From Pinus tabuliformis (lineage: Eukaryota; Streptophyta; Pinopsida; Pinales; Pinaceae), in contig CM062815.1 in assembly GCA_031772625.1 (NCBI GenBank), positions 607,275,980 to 607,339,979 of the forward strand: DNA of 64,000 nucleotides. The letters are read 5' to 3'. Positions 45,906-57,512 of the stretch are shown here, in pieces. Position 1 is the stretch's first letter; the number at the start of each line of letters is the position of its first letter. The translations under genes and the position numbers were made by a program. The notes beneath the pieces are model-generated. The model saw only the letters and a list, made by a program, of their open reading frames with translations. It did not search any database and was not told the origin of the DNA.

Positions 45906-48045
45906 TGGTGAGCTCTAGTATTGCAGCAATGATGCTACAACTCTTGGGACTCCCTACTTTACTTTTATCAACTCGGTAGTTCGTAACAAACTTGGAAGCG
46001 ACGGTGTTGTATGCACAAGTACTAGCTCTTACTGTAGGCTGTCAATTGATCAACTGGCACAAGTTCGCTAGGAGCTTAAGCCAACTTCTATGAGTTCTCA
46101 GAAGAAGATTTTAGCTGTGATGGAAGGAAGCTAACTCAAAAGAGGCTATTCTACTTGAAGAAAGAAGATGAAAACTGAAAAGAAACGCAAACCCTAGCAA
46201 ACCCTAGTTTTACCCACTAACCCTACTTTTACAAGAGAAAGAGATGAAACTACTGAAAAGGATGCCATTGCATACTGAAAAGGAAAAATGCATGTATTCA
46301 AGCTACTTCTGAAGGAAAATGTGGAAAAATCATCTTTTCGTTCTTTTAAGCAATTTTATGCAGAATTATTATGCTTGTGTAAAAACTATTTGTGACTGTG
46401 CAGAGGTTTGGCAGCAAAGGGAAATGGAACTGGCTTTTGCAGGAGGTTGGAAAGGTGTGGAGAGGACATAAGGAGTCCCTAGTACCCTTCTGGATATTTC
46501 AATTGCGATCAGACTTCGAAAAATTGCTCGCATGAACTTCTACAGGAAGGCTGCAAGGGATCTATAGGAAATTCTACAGGAAGTTCTACAGGAGGAGGCC
46601 GAAAGTTATTTTTGAAGTTTTGGAGGAGGGAAAAAGGTGGGAAAAAGAAAATGAAGGTTGGATGAAGGTGTTGGAGGGTCTAGGACTCCGTCAATGAAGT
46701 TCAAACATAAAAGAAATGGTTGGATTTTTTCAAGGGTCAAGGAAGCAATTTTGCATAAGAATGCAGAAATTAGGGCAGTTTGGGAAAGTATGGCGAATGA
46801 GTGGAGGAAATCTTGAGAAATGGACTGGAGCAGGTTAGGTGATGGAAGAATGATAAGCTGTAGGGGTCTACAAGTGAGCTGCACACTTACTTTTCAAAAT
46901 TGTCCCAAGCAATAACTAAAAAACAAAGTTTTACCTATTTTAACCTAATTCTGCCCTAAAAACCAGAAAAGTGCTGAACAGAACTTTATGGACAGGAAAT
47001 TATGCAAGAAAACCATGGAAATTGAACAAGAACAGATCTAAGCATGTAAATACAACTGATATTAACTTCTCCAACTCGAAATCTCTCACTAGCAATTGCA
47101 TTGGAAAGCAAAAACAATGTTTTGGTGGCAGCAAGAGTGCCTTGGTCTCAATTCATGGTCCCACGGGGGAGAAAGGAGATCAAGGCCTGCTTGGTAGCCT
47201 TTTTTTGGATTTTCTTCTATCATTGCAGCAAACTATCTAGTCAACCTGAAACTAGAACAACTATCCTAATCATCAAAAACAGCCTAAGTAACAAAGCAAG
47301 ATTTAATCTAAACAACAAAAATTATTTCATGAATGTAAGAAAAAACATATAAATACACGAAGGAGGTGCTGGGCACTTGGGTTGGGCCCAACCCCAAGAG
47401 CTACATCCCCCTAAGAAAGATCAGTGCTGGTTCAAAGCTGGATTCATCTTCGTTGATAAAAAAATAATAGTTACATCACAAAACTATCTATAGAAAGAGC
47501 TTGAAAATGAGCTGAATACAGAGCTGCACTAAAGTCTGAAAATAGACCGTCCAATAGCTAAAATCTAACTAAAATCTGCCTAAAATACTGAGCACTTAAG
47601 ACATCCTATTTATACAACTGGGGACTCCCAACAATCCTCCTAAAATTAAGGAACTCAGCTTCCTAGAACCGAGATAACAGCAGTCCTACTTGACTTGCTT
47701 GGTTGTCCCTTGGAATCATCAGTGTGGGCCTTTGTACTCTGAGTTTCTGATGGAGAATTTGAGGCAAGGGTTCATAAATAAAGGGGACACCCTCCTACAA
47801 ATCCTCTCCCTTGTTATTCCTCGAATTTAGCTACCAAATGCTCATTAAACCTTTGATTTTGTCTCAAAATTGACCAAAAATCTGCATAAAGCACACATTA
47901 GATTTTTTGGCAAAATGACTAACCCAATTCACTCTATTAGCATAAATATAATAAAAAACATGCAATAAACTAATGAGAATGGTGGATTAAGTCGAATTAA
48001 GAGGCAAAATGAGACCATATAATTACCCATTTCTAGGGCTCATCA
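45906..48045 (-). repeat. 3' LTR of element F
   Basis: 2,140 bp; plus strand TGGTGAGCTC...GGGCTCATCA, so element-sense ends are TGATGAGC...GCTCACCA. It carries ~20 bp more than its partner near 46105. Confidence 0.93.
47607..47614 (-). promoter_or_regulatory. TATA box in element F 3' LTR
   Basis: The minus strand reads TATAAATA; also present at 55171-55178 in the 5' LTR. Confidence 0.55.
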
Positions 48046-48058
48046 TCACCCCCCTACT
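48046..48058 (-). other. Polypurine tract of element F
   Basis: The minus strand reads AGTAGGGGGGTGA immediately before the 3' LTR. Confidence 0.8.
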
Positions 48059-48251
48059 GAAGGTGTTGCTCATCCTCTGAGCAACTAATCTATCTCTTCA
48101 TCCTTGATGGCTCTGATGGATTCCCTGACATCCCATGCTCTTGATGTGATATCCTCCTCTTTATCATGGAATCTTACCTTTCTATCCACCTCCTCCCACT
48201 GTTGTCTTTCTTCTTCCTCTTTTCCCTCTTCTTTTGTCTTCTCTTCCTTTG

Positions 48252-48906
48252 TTAGCTTTGCTTGCTCAAGCTTTGTTTTGGTTTCTTCTCATCTTGTTTA
48301 GTTGTTGCCTTCTCTACTTTAGTCTTTTTCTTCTCTGGTTTAGTCTTTTTTTCTTTTCTATTCTGGGTTTCTTCCTTTCTATCTGTTGTTTTTCCTTTGT
48401 CTGCTATCTCTGATTTTGTTTCTGCTGTCTCTGGTGTTGACTTTTCCTTTGCTTGCTGAGTTTTTGCCTTCTCTGTGGCAGCCTTTTTCTGAGATTTCTT
48501 GGGCTTCTTCTTCTCAGCTTTTGTCCTCTTCCTCTTCTCTGCTTGATGCTATTTTCCTTTTAGCAACCTGTCCTAATGGTTTTTCTTCCTTGCTCCAGGG
48601 GCGCCCAAGTGGAAGACCTATGATTCTGCTAATAAAATCTAGTGTAAGCTCTAGGGTTAGACCCATGAAATTGACTGTAGCATGTGTTTTGGAATGGGGT
48701 CTTAAGGACAGTAGAAATTCTTCAGTCACCTCTTCATCATAACCATGAATTCTAAAGAAAGACATCCAGTTTGCCCTGGTGAAGAGGGCCACCACTTCGA
48801 GGTGCTCATGCAATTTGTTGGAGTTCAAAGGATCCTTTCTCATAAAACCTCCTAGCATGGTGTTTAATGGTTTTTGAAAATGCTCAAGTGAAGAAGAAGG
48901 CAACAA
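48252..48906 (-). pseudogene. Element F second ORF: plant transposon-protein-like domain with charged tail
   Basis: The open part (48514-48906, 130 codons) reads LEVVALFTRANWMSFFRIHG, EEFLLSLRPHSKTHATVNFMG, LELTLDFISRIIGLPLGRPW. It resembles the putative plant transposon protein family found in many plant retroelements (Pfam Transposase_32-like); I judge this from pattern memory only. After a one-base shift near 48520 the frame continues for about 90 codons as a Lys/Glu/Thr-rich tail (AEKKKPKKSQKKAATEKAK and similar), ending at a TAA near 48252. It lies about 200 bp from the 3' LTR in element sense. The family's biochemical role is unknown. The shift makes it a probable pseudogene. Confidence 0.6.
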
Positions 48907-50429
48907 CTTCCAAAACCTGAAACAGAGGGATAGCTGAGTTTTGTTTTTTTTGAAACCAGAGAGGGAATTTTCCCGTGTGCTTTCTCTTCACAACATCAAT
49001 TTGCAATTTTTCCTTTCTTCAAACTATTTCCAACCTGAATTTGCTTCTCGGTTTTTGGGAAAAATCAATACTTTGACAGAACAGAGAATATATAACACAG
49101 TGTTTTTTTCTTTAGAGAGTGGACAGTCTTGCAAATTTGGTTTTTTCATAGGTTGGTTTCTATGGTTGCATCCCTTTTTTCAGAAGAATGTGAGGAAGAG
49201 AAAGACAGACTTTGAATGCAGAGAAGAAAACAAAGAGACTATGTAGAACTCAAAAAAAAATATACAGGCAGACTTTTAAGCTTCACTTTCCTTTCTTTCT
49301 TGTCCTTGGAGGCATATGTGATCAATTCCCCTTCTGCTCCAAGTTTTGGGAGTTGTATGGGTTGTTGTGGTGTGGCTCCTTGTGATGGCTAGCCTCTTCA
49401 TTGTTCGGCTGTTTATGGTGCCGGTGTCTTGTGCTTGTACTCTTTCCGTGTTGGCATTGTTGGTTGAGATGCATACATTTAAGAGGGACGTGGACTGTGT
49501 TTTTAATCCACCACTTTATATAAATATATCATATGTAGAGCGGTTTCTCGAGCCTACCTCTTTTCAAGCTTCGAATTTGGCAAAAATTTCGAATTTTTCC
49601 TCTGCAGAGTTGCTCTCTGGCCTTCCTGTAGAAAGCCTCCTGTAGACGGTGTTTTCTGCTCCTATAGACTGTGTGTTCCGTTCTTGTAGAACCCGATAAG
49701 CAGGAGGGTTTTGAAAAATGGCAGAGAATGACTGGTTCACTGCTATGGAGGTGGTATAGAGCTTGTTGCAGCTGCGGGGACGATGATAAAATGGAAACAA
49801 AGGTGGTGAGAGTATTTCAAAGAGGAGTTCTTATGGCTGTTTATGGAGACTTCCGGTGATGGAGGGTGAGCTGGCCAAGTCTACGTTGGTCCCATGCAGA
49901 ACGCTGGTCCCCACTGCAGTGCTATTATGAAACTTCATGTTTTCAGCCTGTTAATCACTTCACATCATTTGCGTTGGAGTTCAAAACATCTACCACTCCC
50001 TGTTTTTTAAATTTCCCATGAGTCGACTAGACATGTGTGCTGTAAGATTTCCAGCTGAGCGCTGTAGAAATGGACAAGGCACTGTCTGAACTGGATGAGG
50101 GTTGCCAATTACCTAGCCATCGATCTCATTTAATCACAGCCATCTCACTGTCCATGCAGTTTTTAAATTACATTCATGCAACAAAGGAATGGGTTTAGTC
50201 ACTTACCTGGAAGTCAAATGTGTTTGCTGTGAGGTGTTGTGGCCTTTCCTTCTGCTGCATGCCTTGGTTTCTGTGGATGCGTGATTGTTTGGTTACTGAT
50301 ATGTGGCTAATTTTCTTGTGCAAGTATCCTCTGGCTAGATATAAGCTGCAGGAGTCTGCTTCAACCTTCAGATTTGCACCCTCATGTTGTTGATACTAGA
50401 TTTTTGTAGGACAACGACTTGTTTTGTCC

Positions 50430-50835
50430 ATAGCTCCCAAACGATAGACTGGATTGACCTGAAATTTTTTGAGCATGTTTCTGTCGTCATTATGCACCTC
50501 CCATAGAAAAATTGTGGTCAATGGATGCATGGATTTCGAGAAAAATGGAAAATGGCTAAAGGCGATGGAGGCTGATTTCTCAGAAACCATGCACTGGAAT
50601 TGGCTAAAATTGCTTGGGCATGTTACTATCACCCATATGCATCTCCCCATGAAATAGGTTTTTAAATGGATGGACGGATATGGAGAAAATACAAAAATGG
50701 TTGAAGGTGATGGAGGCTGATTTCTTAAAAACCGTGCACTGGAATTGGTTGAAATTATTTGGGCATGTTGCCATCATCCCTATACAACTCCCCATGAAAC
50801 AGTTTTTTAAACGGATGCACGGTTTTCGAGTTAGG
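50430..50835 (-). repeat. 146-bp tandem repeat in element F
   Basis: Nearly three units. GATGGAGGCTGATTTCT recurs at 50563 and 50709, and GGGCATGTT(A/G)C(T/C)ATCA about 147 bp apart; a more diverged first unit starts near 50430. Opposite-strand ORFs repeat in step with it and are by-products. Confidence 0.8.
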
Positions 50836-51277
50836 GAAAAAACAAATTTTTTCTCTATGTATTTCTATATCAGAGCATTCTAGAGTTTTTGCACAATAAG
50901 AAAAAATGAGCTTGGGTTGTAATGTAGACTTGGAATTGATGGGAGAGAGGTTTGAAGATTGCAGGGGGATTTATAAACCCTTTATGAAGATTCCCTGTTC
51001 TCCAAATTGCTTTTGAAGTCCATTTCTAGCTCTCTGTAATTTCTACAGGAGCTTCCTATAGAAAACACAGTTTTTAGAAAAGAAGAACAGTGAGGTGGAA
51101 AGAATGTCAAGAATGATGGAGAAGGGTGAGGGAAGGTAGGATAGGTGCTGTTATTGGTTTCAGAGCTTTCTTGGCACCTGCTGCTATTTCCTGAAGTCCT
51201 CTTGCACCCCTGCAATACAACTGTAAATTCATTTTTTTCTTTTTTCTTTTTCTCTTTTTTTTTTTGAAAACAACTAG

Positions 51278-51450
51278 GGCGCCTCAAGGAGGTTTTCACC
51301 CTAATTGCCTACCCTGGGCACCTCCAAGGGATGTTTTCACCCACGGATCTTATTCCCTTTTCCATTTCTCTTCTTTCTAACCCATTGACCGCCTCATGGA
51401 GGTTTTCAATCAATAAGCCAATCTAAGGCACCTTCGAGGAGGTTTTCACC
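51278..51450 (-). repeat. Short spaced repeats GCCTC-GGAGGTTTTCACC
   Basis: Four degenerate copies near 51278, 51314, 51389 and 51427. Each is around 25 bp and holds a CCTC...GAGG complementary pair able to form a small hairpin. Confidence 0.6.
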
Positions 51451-51754
51451 TTAGATTTTTATTTTTCTCTTATTTTTCATTTTTTTCCTTTTTTTTTTTT
51501 TCTACCCTACCCTACTTGAAAAACAAAAATCCTTTTCAAGTATAAGAATACTTCGAATGGAGCCATGTGCATATCGAGATGATAGAAAAAATGATGTGGA
51601 GGCTTGAAATGCATGCTTTGACAGGTATTCGGATTTCAGAGACCAAATGATTTGACTTTGAAGGGATCAAGCATAGTTGAGGAAGAAAGTGATGCTGCAC
51701 CTTAGTGACCATTTGGAACCATATCTCAATATAGTTGTGATGTCCTTGGCCTTT

Positions 51755-53021
51755 CTACTGATCTGGATCATTCTTCTTGTCTTCTTCTACCGTGACCTTC
51801 ATATCTTCTTCTTTTTGCTGATTCTTCTCTTGAATACATGGAGCATAGTAGCCATGACGGAGCTCTCTCGATCTATGATTTTGTTGTCTTTTCTTTATCA
51901 AGTGCAGCCAATGGTTCTTTGACCTTCTCTTTTTCATCTTCTTCTGCTGGATGTGGTCCTTCAATGATATCAATATAATCTCTTTTTTCAATACTCTTCC
52001 TGAGCTATGGTGAATATCATTGAGCTCAAGAGGAGTTGTTTGGAAGTGTTGTACCTCAGCTTTGTAATTGGGTTGAGCTACTCCAATGTGCGGGTTTGGA
52101 AATGGTGGTTCCCCACTATATACTTGTTGGGCCTGTCTATTGTTCAGGTTCGGGTTCAGCTAGGTAGGGATTTGGGGTTGCCTTGGTGGAGTAGGAGGCA
52201 ATGATTGAGTAGGTGGTGGAGGAAAAAGAGTGGGAGGAGTGTTGTACTGGGGCCTCCACCCCTGATGAGGTATATTCCACTGAGGTTGTGGCTGAGCATA
52301 GGAGTGAAATGAATGAGTAGCTGGTTGAGCATGATATTGAGGAGGATATGACCAAGGAGGAGGTGTGGACTAGGAAGGATGAGCAGGGGGACCCCAAGAA
52401 GGTATGAATGTGACTTGGTTGGGGTTGTAGTATGCCTGAGATGTCCCTTGCATCCCCTGCTAGTATGGTCTTGGTCCATGTGGCCTCCTTTGGTTCATGA
52501 AATAGAGTGGTTCAGTGGTGCCTTTGGCCCTCTGATATGCAGCTTTAATTCCGGGCAAGGAAGGGCACTAGTTCGTAGGATGGTCTTTTTCACAGACAAA
52601 ACAAACTTCTATGGAGTGTAATGGACATTCGTTCCTAGGATGCTTTCTAGTGCACCTGGGACAAAAGATGGCCAAAGCCCTCTCGGCTTCCTCTTGCTTC
52701 CTTTGGATCCACAAGGTATCCATTTGCATGGCAAGCATCTACCTCATCTTGCTCTTGAAATCTTCCATCAGATTTTCACATTCACCTCTAAGGGATGAGT
52801 TGGAAGAAAAGGTACTGCTCCCAACATTTCTGTTTTCAACCATGGGCTCCAGAGGAATGTTTTCTTCTTTTTCTCCCTTATAGGTTCTTCAAATATGTCT
52901 TTTTGTCCACCTAAGGGTTCGTATTGATCACAACCATTGAAGAAGAAAGAAGGTTGGATGTGTGAAGCAGTGGGGTGTTTGGCAAAATTTTTCCTGAATT
53001 ATCTCTATTCCTACGAGGCAT
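51755..53021 (-). pseudogene. gag: Element F gag-like ORF with twin zinc knuckles
   Basis: Likely start at 53021 (MPRRNRDNSGK). After frameshifts and stops the best-kept part (about 52560-52700) reads ALAIFCPRCTRKHPRNECPL, then VCFVCEKDHPTN-stop-C: two CX2CX3HX4C knuckles in a row, spaced unlike the usual CX2CX4HX4C. A Pro/Gln/Tyr-rich stretch follows (52150-52450), then a Lys/Glu-rich tail down to 51755. Twin CCHC knuckles point to RNA binding. The usual large gag core was not found, so this is either a reduced gag or a separate knuckle protein. Several stops are TAG, including one inside the second knuckle. Confidence 0.65.
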
Positions 53022-53111
53022 GAAAGGAAATCTTTTTGGGTGATTTTTGTGTTTCTTTTTCTGCTTGTACCTGCAAAAACTGAATTGGATTGAACAACAA
53101 ATTGCAACTAA

Positions 53112-53400
53112 CTAAAATCTATCTTGCTGAAATGAAAATGTATAATTGAAATGAAAGCAAGAAAGGACTAATCTATTTCGCTGAAATAAAATTGTAGAAT
53201 TGAAATGAAAGCAGGAAAGAACTAATCTATTTTGCTGAAATGAAATCGCAGAATTGAAATGAAAGCAAGAAATAGCTAATCTACGCTTGCTGAAATGAAA
53301 TTGCAGAATTGAAATGAAAGCAGGAAATTTCTAATCTACTTTTGCAGAATTGAAATTACAGAATTGAAATGAAACAACTTCTCTATTCTTGCTGAAATAA
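53112..53400 (-). repeat. 55-bp tandem repeat in element F leader
   Basis: Five units starting near 53112, 53168, 53222, 53277 and 53331. Each holds CTAATCTA, TTGCTGAAATGAAAT and GAATTGAAATGAAAGCA. They lie between the primer site and the gag-like ORF. Confidence 0.85.
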
Positions 53401-53464
53401 ACTACTTAGCAGAAGGTTGCAGTAGAAAATAGAAGAAAAGCAGTAATCACAAAATACTCTGATG

Positions 53465-53488
53465 CTTCCCCAACAACAACGCCAAAAA
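53465..53488 (-). other. Primer binding site of element F
   Basis: The minus strand reads TTTTGGCGTTGTTGTTGG, close to the Athila-type TTTGGCGCCGTTG sites, two bases from the 5' LTR. Confidence 0.75.
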
Positions 53489-53490
53489 TA

Positions 53491-55610
53491 TGGTGAGATC
53501 CAGTATTGCAGCAATGATGCTGCAACTCCTGGGACTCCCTACTTTACTTTTATCAACCCGGTAGTTCGTAACAAACTTGGAAGCGACGGTGCTGTATGCA
53601 CAAGTACTAGCTCTTATTGCAGGCTGTCACTTGATCAACTGGCACAAGTTCGCTAGGAGCTTAAGACAACTTCTATGAGTTCTCAGAAGAAGCTAACTCA
53701 AAAGGGGCTATTCTACTTGCAGAAAGAAGATGAAAACTGAAAGGAAACACAAACTCTAGCAAACCCTAGTTTTACCCACTAACCCTACTTTTACAATAGA
53801 AAGAGATGAAACTACTGAAATGGATGCTATTGACTACTGAAAAGGAAAAATGCATGTATTCAAGTTGCTTCTGAAGGAAAATGTGGAAAAATCATCTTTT
53901 CGTTCTTTTGAGCAATTTTATGCAGAATTATTATGCTTGTGTTTTAACTATTTGTGACTATGCAGAGCTTTGGCGGAAAAGGGAAATGGAGCTGGCTTTT
54001 GCAGGAGGTTGGAAAGGTGTGGAGAGGACCTAAGGAGTCCCTAGTACCCTTCTGGAGATTTCCATTGCGATCAGATTTTGAAAAATCGCTCGCATGAACT
54101 TCTCCAGGAAGGCTGCAGGGGATATATAGGAAATTCTACAGGAAGTTCTACAAGAGGAGGCTGAAAGTGATTTTTGAAGGTTTGGAGGAGGAAAAATGGT
54201 GGGAAAAAGAAAATGAAGGTTGTATGAAGGTGTTGGAGGGTCTAGGACTCTATAAATGAAGTTCAAACATGAAAGAGATGGTTGGACTTGTTCAAGGGTC
54301 AGGGAAGCAATTTTGCATAAGAATGCAGAAATTAGGGCAGTTTGGGAAAGTATGGCGAATGAGTGGAGGAAATCTTGAGAAATGGACTGGAGCAGGTTGT
54401 GTGATGGAAGAATGATAATATGGAGGGGTCTACAAGTGAGCTACACACTTACTTTTCAAAACTGTCCCAAGCAATAACTAAAAAACAGAGTTTTACCTAT
54501 TTTAACCTAATTCTGCCTTAGAAACCAGAAGAGTGCTAAACAGAACTTTATGGACAGGAAATTATGTAAGAAAACCATGGAAATTGAACAAGAACAGATC
54601 TAAGCATGTAAATACAACTGATATTAACTTCTCCAGCTTGAAATCTCTCACTAGCAATTGCATTGGAAAGAAAAAACAGTGTTTTGGTGGCAGCAAGAGT
54701 GCCTTGGTCTCAATTCATGGTCACACGGGGGGAGAAAGGAGATCAAGGCCTGCTTGGTAGCCTTTTTGTGGATTTTCTTCTATCATTGCAGCAAACTATC
54801 TAATCAACCTGAAACTAGAACAACTATTCTAATCATCAAAATCAGCCTAAGTAACAAAGCAAGATTTAATCTAAACAATAGAAATTATTTCATGAATGCA
54901 AGAAAAAAACATATAAATACATGAAGGAGGTGTTGGGCACTTAGGTTGGGCCCAAACCCAAGAGCTACAGCCCCCTAAGAAAGATTAGTGCTGGTTCAAA
55001 GCTGGATTCATCTTCATTGATAAAAAAATAATAGTTACATCACAAAACTATCCATAGAAAGAGCTCGAAAATGAGCTGAATACAGAGCTGCACTAAAGTG
55101 CGAAAACAGACTGTCCAATAGCTAAAATCTAACTAAAATCTGCCTAAACCACTGAGCACTTAAGCCCTCCTATTTATACAACTAGGGACTCCCAACAGTC
55201 CTCCTAAAATTAAGAAACTCGGCTTCCTAGAACTGAAGATAATAGCAGTCCTACTTGACTTGCTCGGCTGCCCCTTGGAATCATCAATGTGGGCCTTTGT
55301 ACTCCACATTTCTAATGGAGAATTCGAGGTAATGGTTCATAAACGAAGGGGACACCCTCCTACAAATCCTCTTCCTTGTTATTCCTCGAATTTGGCTGCC
55401 AAATGCTCGTTAAACTTTTGATTTTGTCTCAAAATTGACCAAAAATATGCATAAAGCACACATTAGACTTTTTTGGAAAATGACTAACCCAATTCACTCT
55501 ATTAGCATAAATATAATAAAAAACATGCAATAAAATAATGAGAATGGTGGATTAAGTCAAATTAAGAGGCAAAATGAGCCCATGTAATTAGCCATTTTTG
55601 GGGCTCATCA
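53491..55610 (-). repeat. 5' LTR of element F
   Basis: 2,120 bp, TGGTGAGATCC...GGGCTCATCA, followed by CTTTG. It closely matches 45906-48045 over the whole length. Confidence 0.93.
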
Positions 55611-56079
55611 CTTTGTTCCACCTCTGTGTTTTCAACAACCTTCCTCTTGCATTTGTTGCATCTGATATGCTACCTTCAGCTGTTGTTCATGATGCTGCTC
55701 GCTGTGATGTTGCTTCCATCATATCTTGATGTCCTTTTCTATGAAAAACTTGATGTCTTTGTGGGTAGGCAAGTCCATAGACACTTGATCGACTGCATCC
55801 CCAAGTGTGCTCTGAATGGTGTCTCCGACTCAGCTCTCTTGGAAACCATTGTACCTATACTGCTAAGAGGTAGATGAACAACTGCAATACCTAGAGACGT
55901 GGCAACACTCATGGAAAGCAATTTGTTAGTCGAAAACCAAAATGGACATGAGAACTGAATTAAAACATACCTATGTGACTGATCATCAAGGTCGCGGAAT
56001 TTCGATGAGGAGGTCGGAAGACTGAGTGCCAAAACTAAGAAAGGCATAGTCTAGGCTACTGGGAGGCTAACTAACTACT

Positions 56080-56310
56080 GGAACTGCACAATGCATAGTC
56101 TAGTCTAGCTGCTGACTGCTGGAATTGTGCAATGCACAATCTTAGCTAGCAATGGTTGCAGGCTAAGTGATTGCATTACACAATTTTTTGTGGCAGAAGT
56201 CACTATCCCTCTGAATTGCGTAATGCAATACTGGAGGATAGTCACTAGGTAGAAATACACATTTCCTGAGAGGAAGATAGAGCCTTCCCTCTCAAGATTG
56301 CACAATGTTG
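56080..56310 (-). repeat. TTGCACAA motif cluster 1, G 3' LTR
   Basis: Degenerate ATTGCACAAT/ATTGTGCAAT copies near 56085, 56120, 56165, 56213 and 56297. The equivalent cluster in the other LTR is at 62550-62780. Confidence 0.65.
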
Positions 56311-57084
56311 TCTTGGTGAGGCAAAGTCTGGGCCAAGGCTGCCCAGACTCACCAACGGGCAACTGAAAGTGAGAGTGAATGTGGATGCATGGTGATGTTG
56401 AGTGTAAAAATAAGTGAATGATTATGCATGCAAACGGTGAATGAAAGATTCAGAAAATGGAACAACATGCATGTGAGTGAGGCGAGTTGCCGAATCAATG
56501 ACTGTTTGTGAAAAACAGTTTCATGCATGCGAAAATAATGAGATGTTAATGAAAACTGAAATGGTGTTGGTACAAGCTAATATGTATCAAAACGACAACA
56601 AGCACTCACTGAAATGAAGAAGACAACATTCATATGAAGCGAAACACAAAATGCGCCAGAAATGCAACACAAGACATGGAAAGCGGGCTTACCCTAAAGC
56701 AACTAAGCTGAATGTGCCGACAGCTCCTAGATGTGATGTGGGATGTCAGAGCTGCAAGGTTGATTTGAGGAATGAGCTTTGTAGCATTTGGTTGATGAGT
56801 TTTGATAAAATAGAGGTTGTGACGTGCATGCCACAAATCTAGGGAAAGTAACACTTGGTGGCAGGCTTCTGAAAAGATCCTTGCATGTAACCTCCAATTG
56901 CCAAAAATAGATCCCTGAAACAAGGGATTTCTTTGCATGATTCCTTGGGAGAAGCATCACATGCATGTAAGTTTATTTTGCTTGGTCCCAGAGGAAACCA
57001 ATCAATTCAACTACACATGCAAGAGGCTGCTTAACTGTTGGGAGAAAATGCGCATTTCTGACTGGGATTTGGGCCGGTTTCTCT

Positions 57085-57295
57085 AAATATTTGTGCAATT
57101 TATCGGCAGAGAAGTTGAATTCTGCCTGGATTTGCACAAATTCTAGGTTGAGCAGCCCAATTGGGAAGGATTACGCAATTTTCTAGGTGAAGCTTGCTCA
57201 ACAGAATTAAGCAATTTTGGGGCCCGGCAGGCTTCCAGTCAAGATTGCACAATTTTTGGAGCGAAGGCAAGTTGCCCTCCAAATTTCACAAATTC
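57085..57295 (-). repeat. ~38-bp TTGCACAA tandem array, G 3' LTR
   Basis: Cores near 57088, 57127, 57166, 57203, 57240 and 57276 (for example GATTGCACAATTTT, GATTTGCACAAATT). They lie roughly 220-430 bp into U3 in element sense. Confidence 0.75.
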
Positions 57296-57512
57296 TTGAA
57301 GGAGATGCTCAACCTATTACTGGACCAAGTCTGGATGAACATCTTGTGAGGGGAATGCATCAAGGTTTGATCAACAGGCTATCTTTCTGCAAGAAAATCA
57401 CTGGAGCTTGTGTACTTGACGAAGCAAGACATGTTGCTGTGAAAGGTTGGTAGGGAGGCTCCAAAATGAAGCTAAGGAAAAATTTTGGAGGGTGGTTATA
57501 GCCGCTACAACA

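Larger units (their letters stand above)
48907..51754 (-). other. Element F non-coding middle
   Basis: About 2.8 kb without recognisable coding sequence on either strand. It holds the 146-bp repeats and the GGAGGTTTTCACC repeats listed separately, and T-rich runs near 51235-51265 and 51480-51505. Confidence 0.6.
45906..55610 (-). mobile_element. Element F: non-autonomous Athila/Tat-like element with two ORFs
   Basis: 9,705 bp within perfect CTTTG duplications (45901-45905 and 55611-55615), inside element G's LTR. LTRs are 2,140 and 2,120 bp. The minus strand carries a TTTTTGGCGTTGTTGTTGG primer site by the right LTR and an AGTAGGGGGGTGA purine tract by the left LTR. Reading from the right: repeats, a gag-like ORF with two zinc knuckles, a long non-coding middle with 146-bp repeats, then a second ORF next to the 3' LTR. 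No RT or integrase is visible, so it is non-autonomous. Confidence 0.88.
55616..57512 (-). repeat. Element G 3' LTR, inner segment
   Basis: Resumes after element F and its second CTTTG (55611-55615). Matches 62086-63976 to the end GCCGCTACAACA. Confidence 0.9.

Noticed and set aside
48104..48742. Ser/Phe-rich plus-strand ORFs
   Set aside because: They are the opposite strand of element F's second ORF and its Lys/Glu-rich tail.
50396..50883. Overlapping ORFs on both strands with similar repeated peptides
   Set aside because: By-products of the 146-bp tandem repeat; no coding signature.
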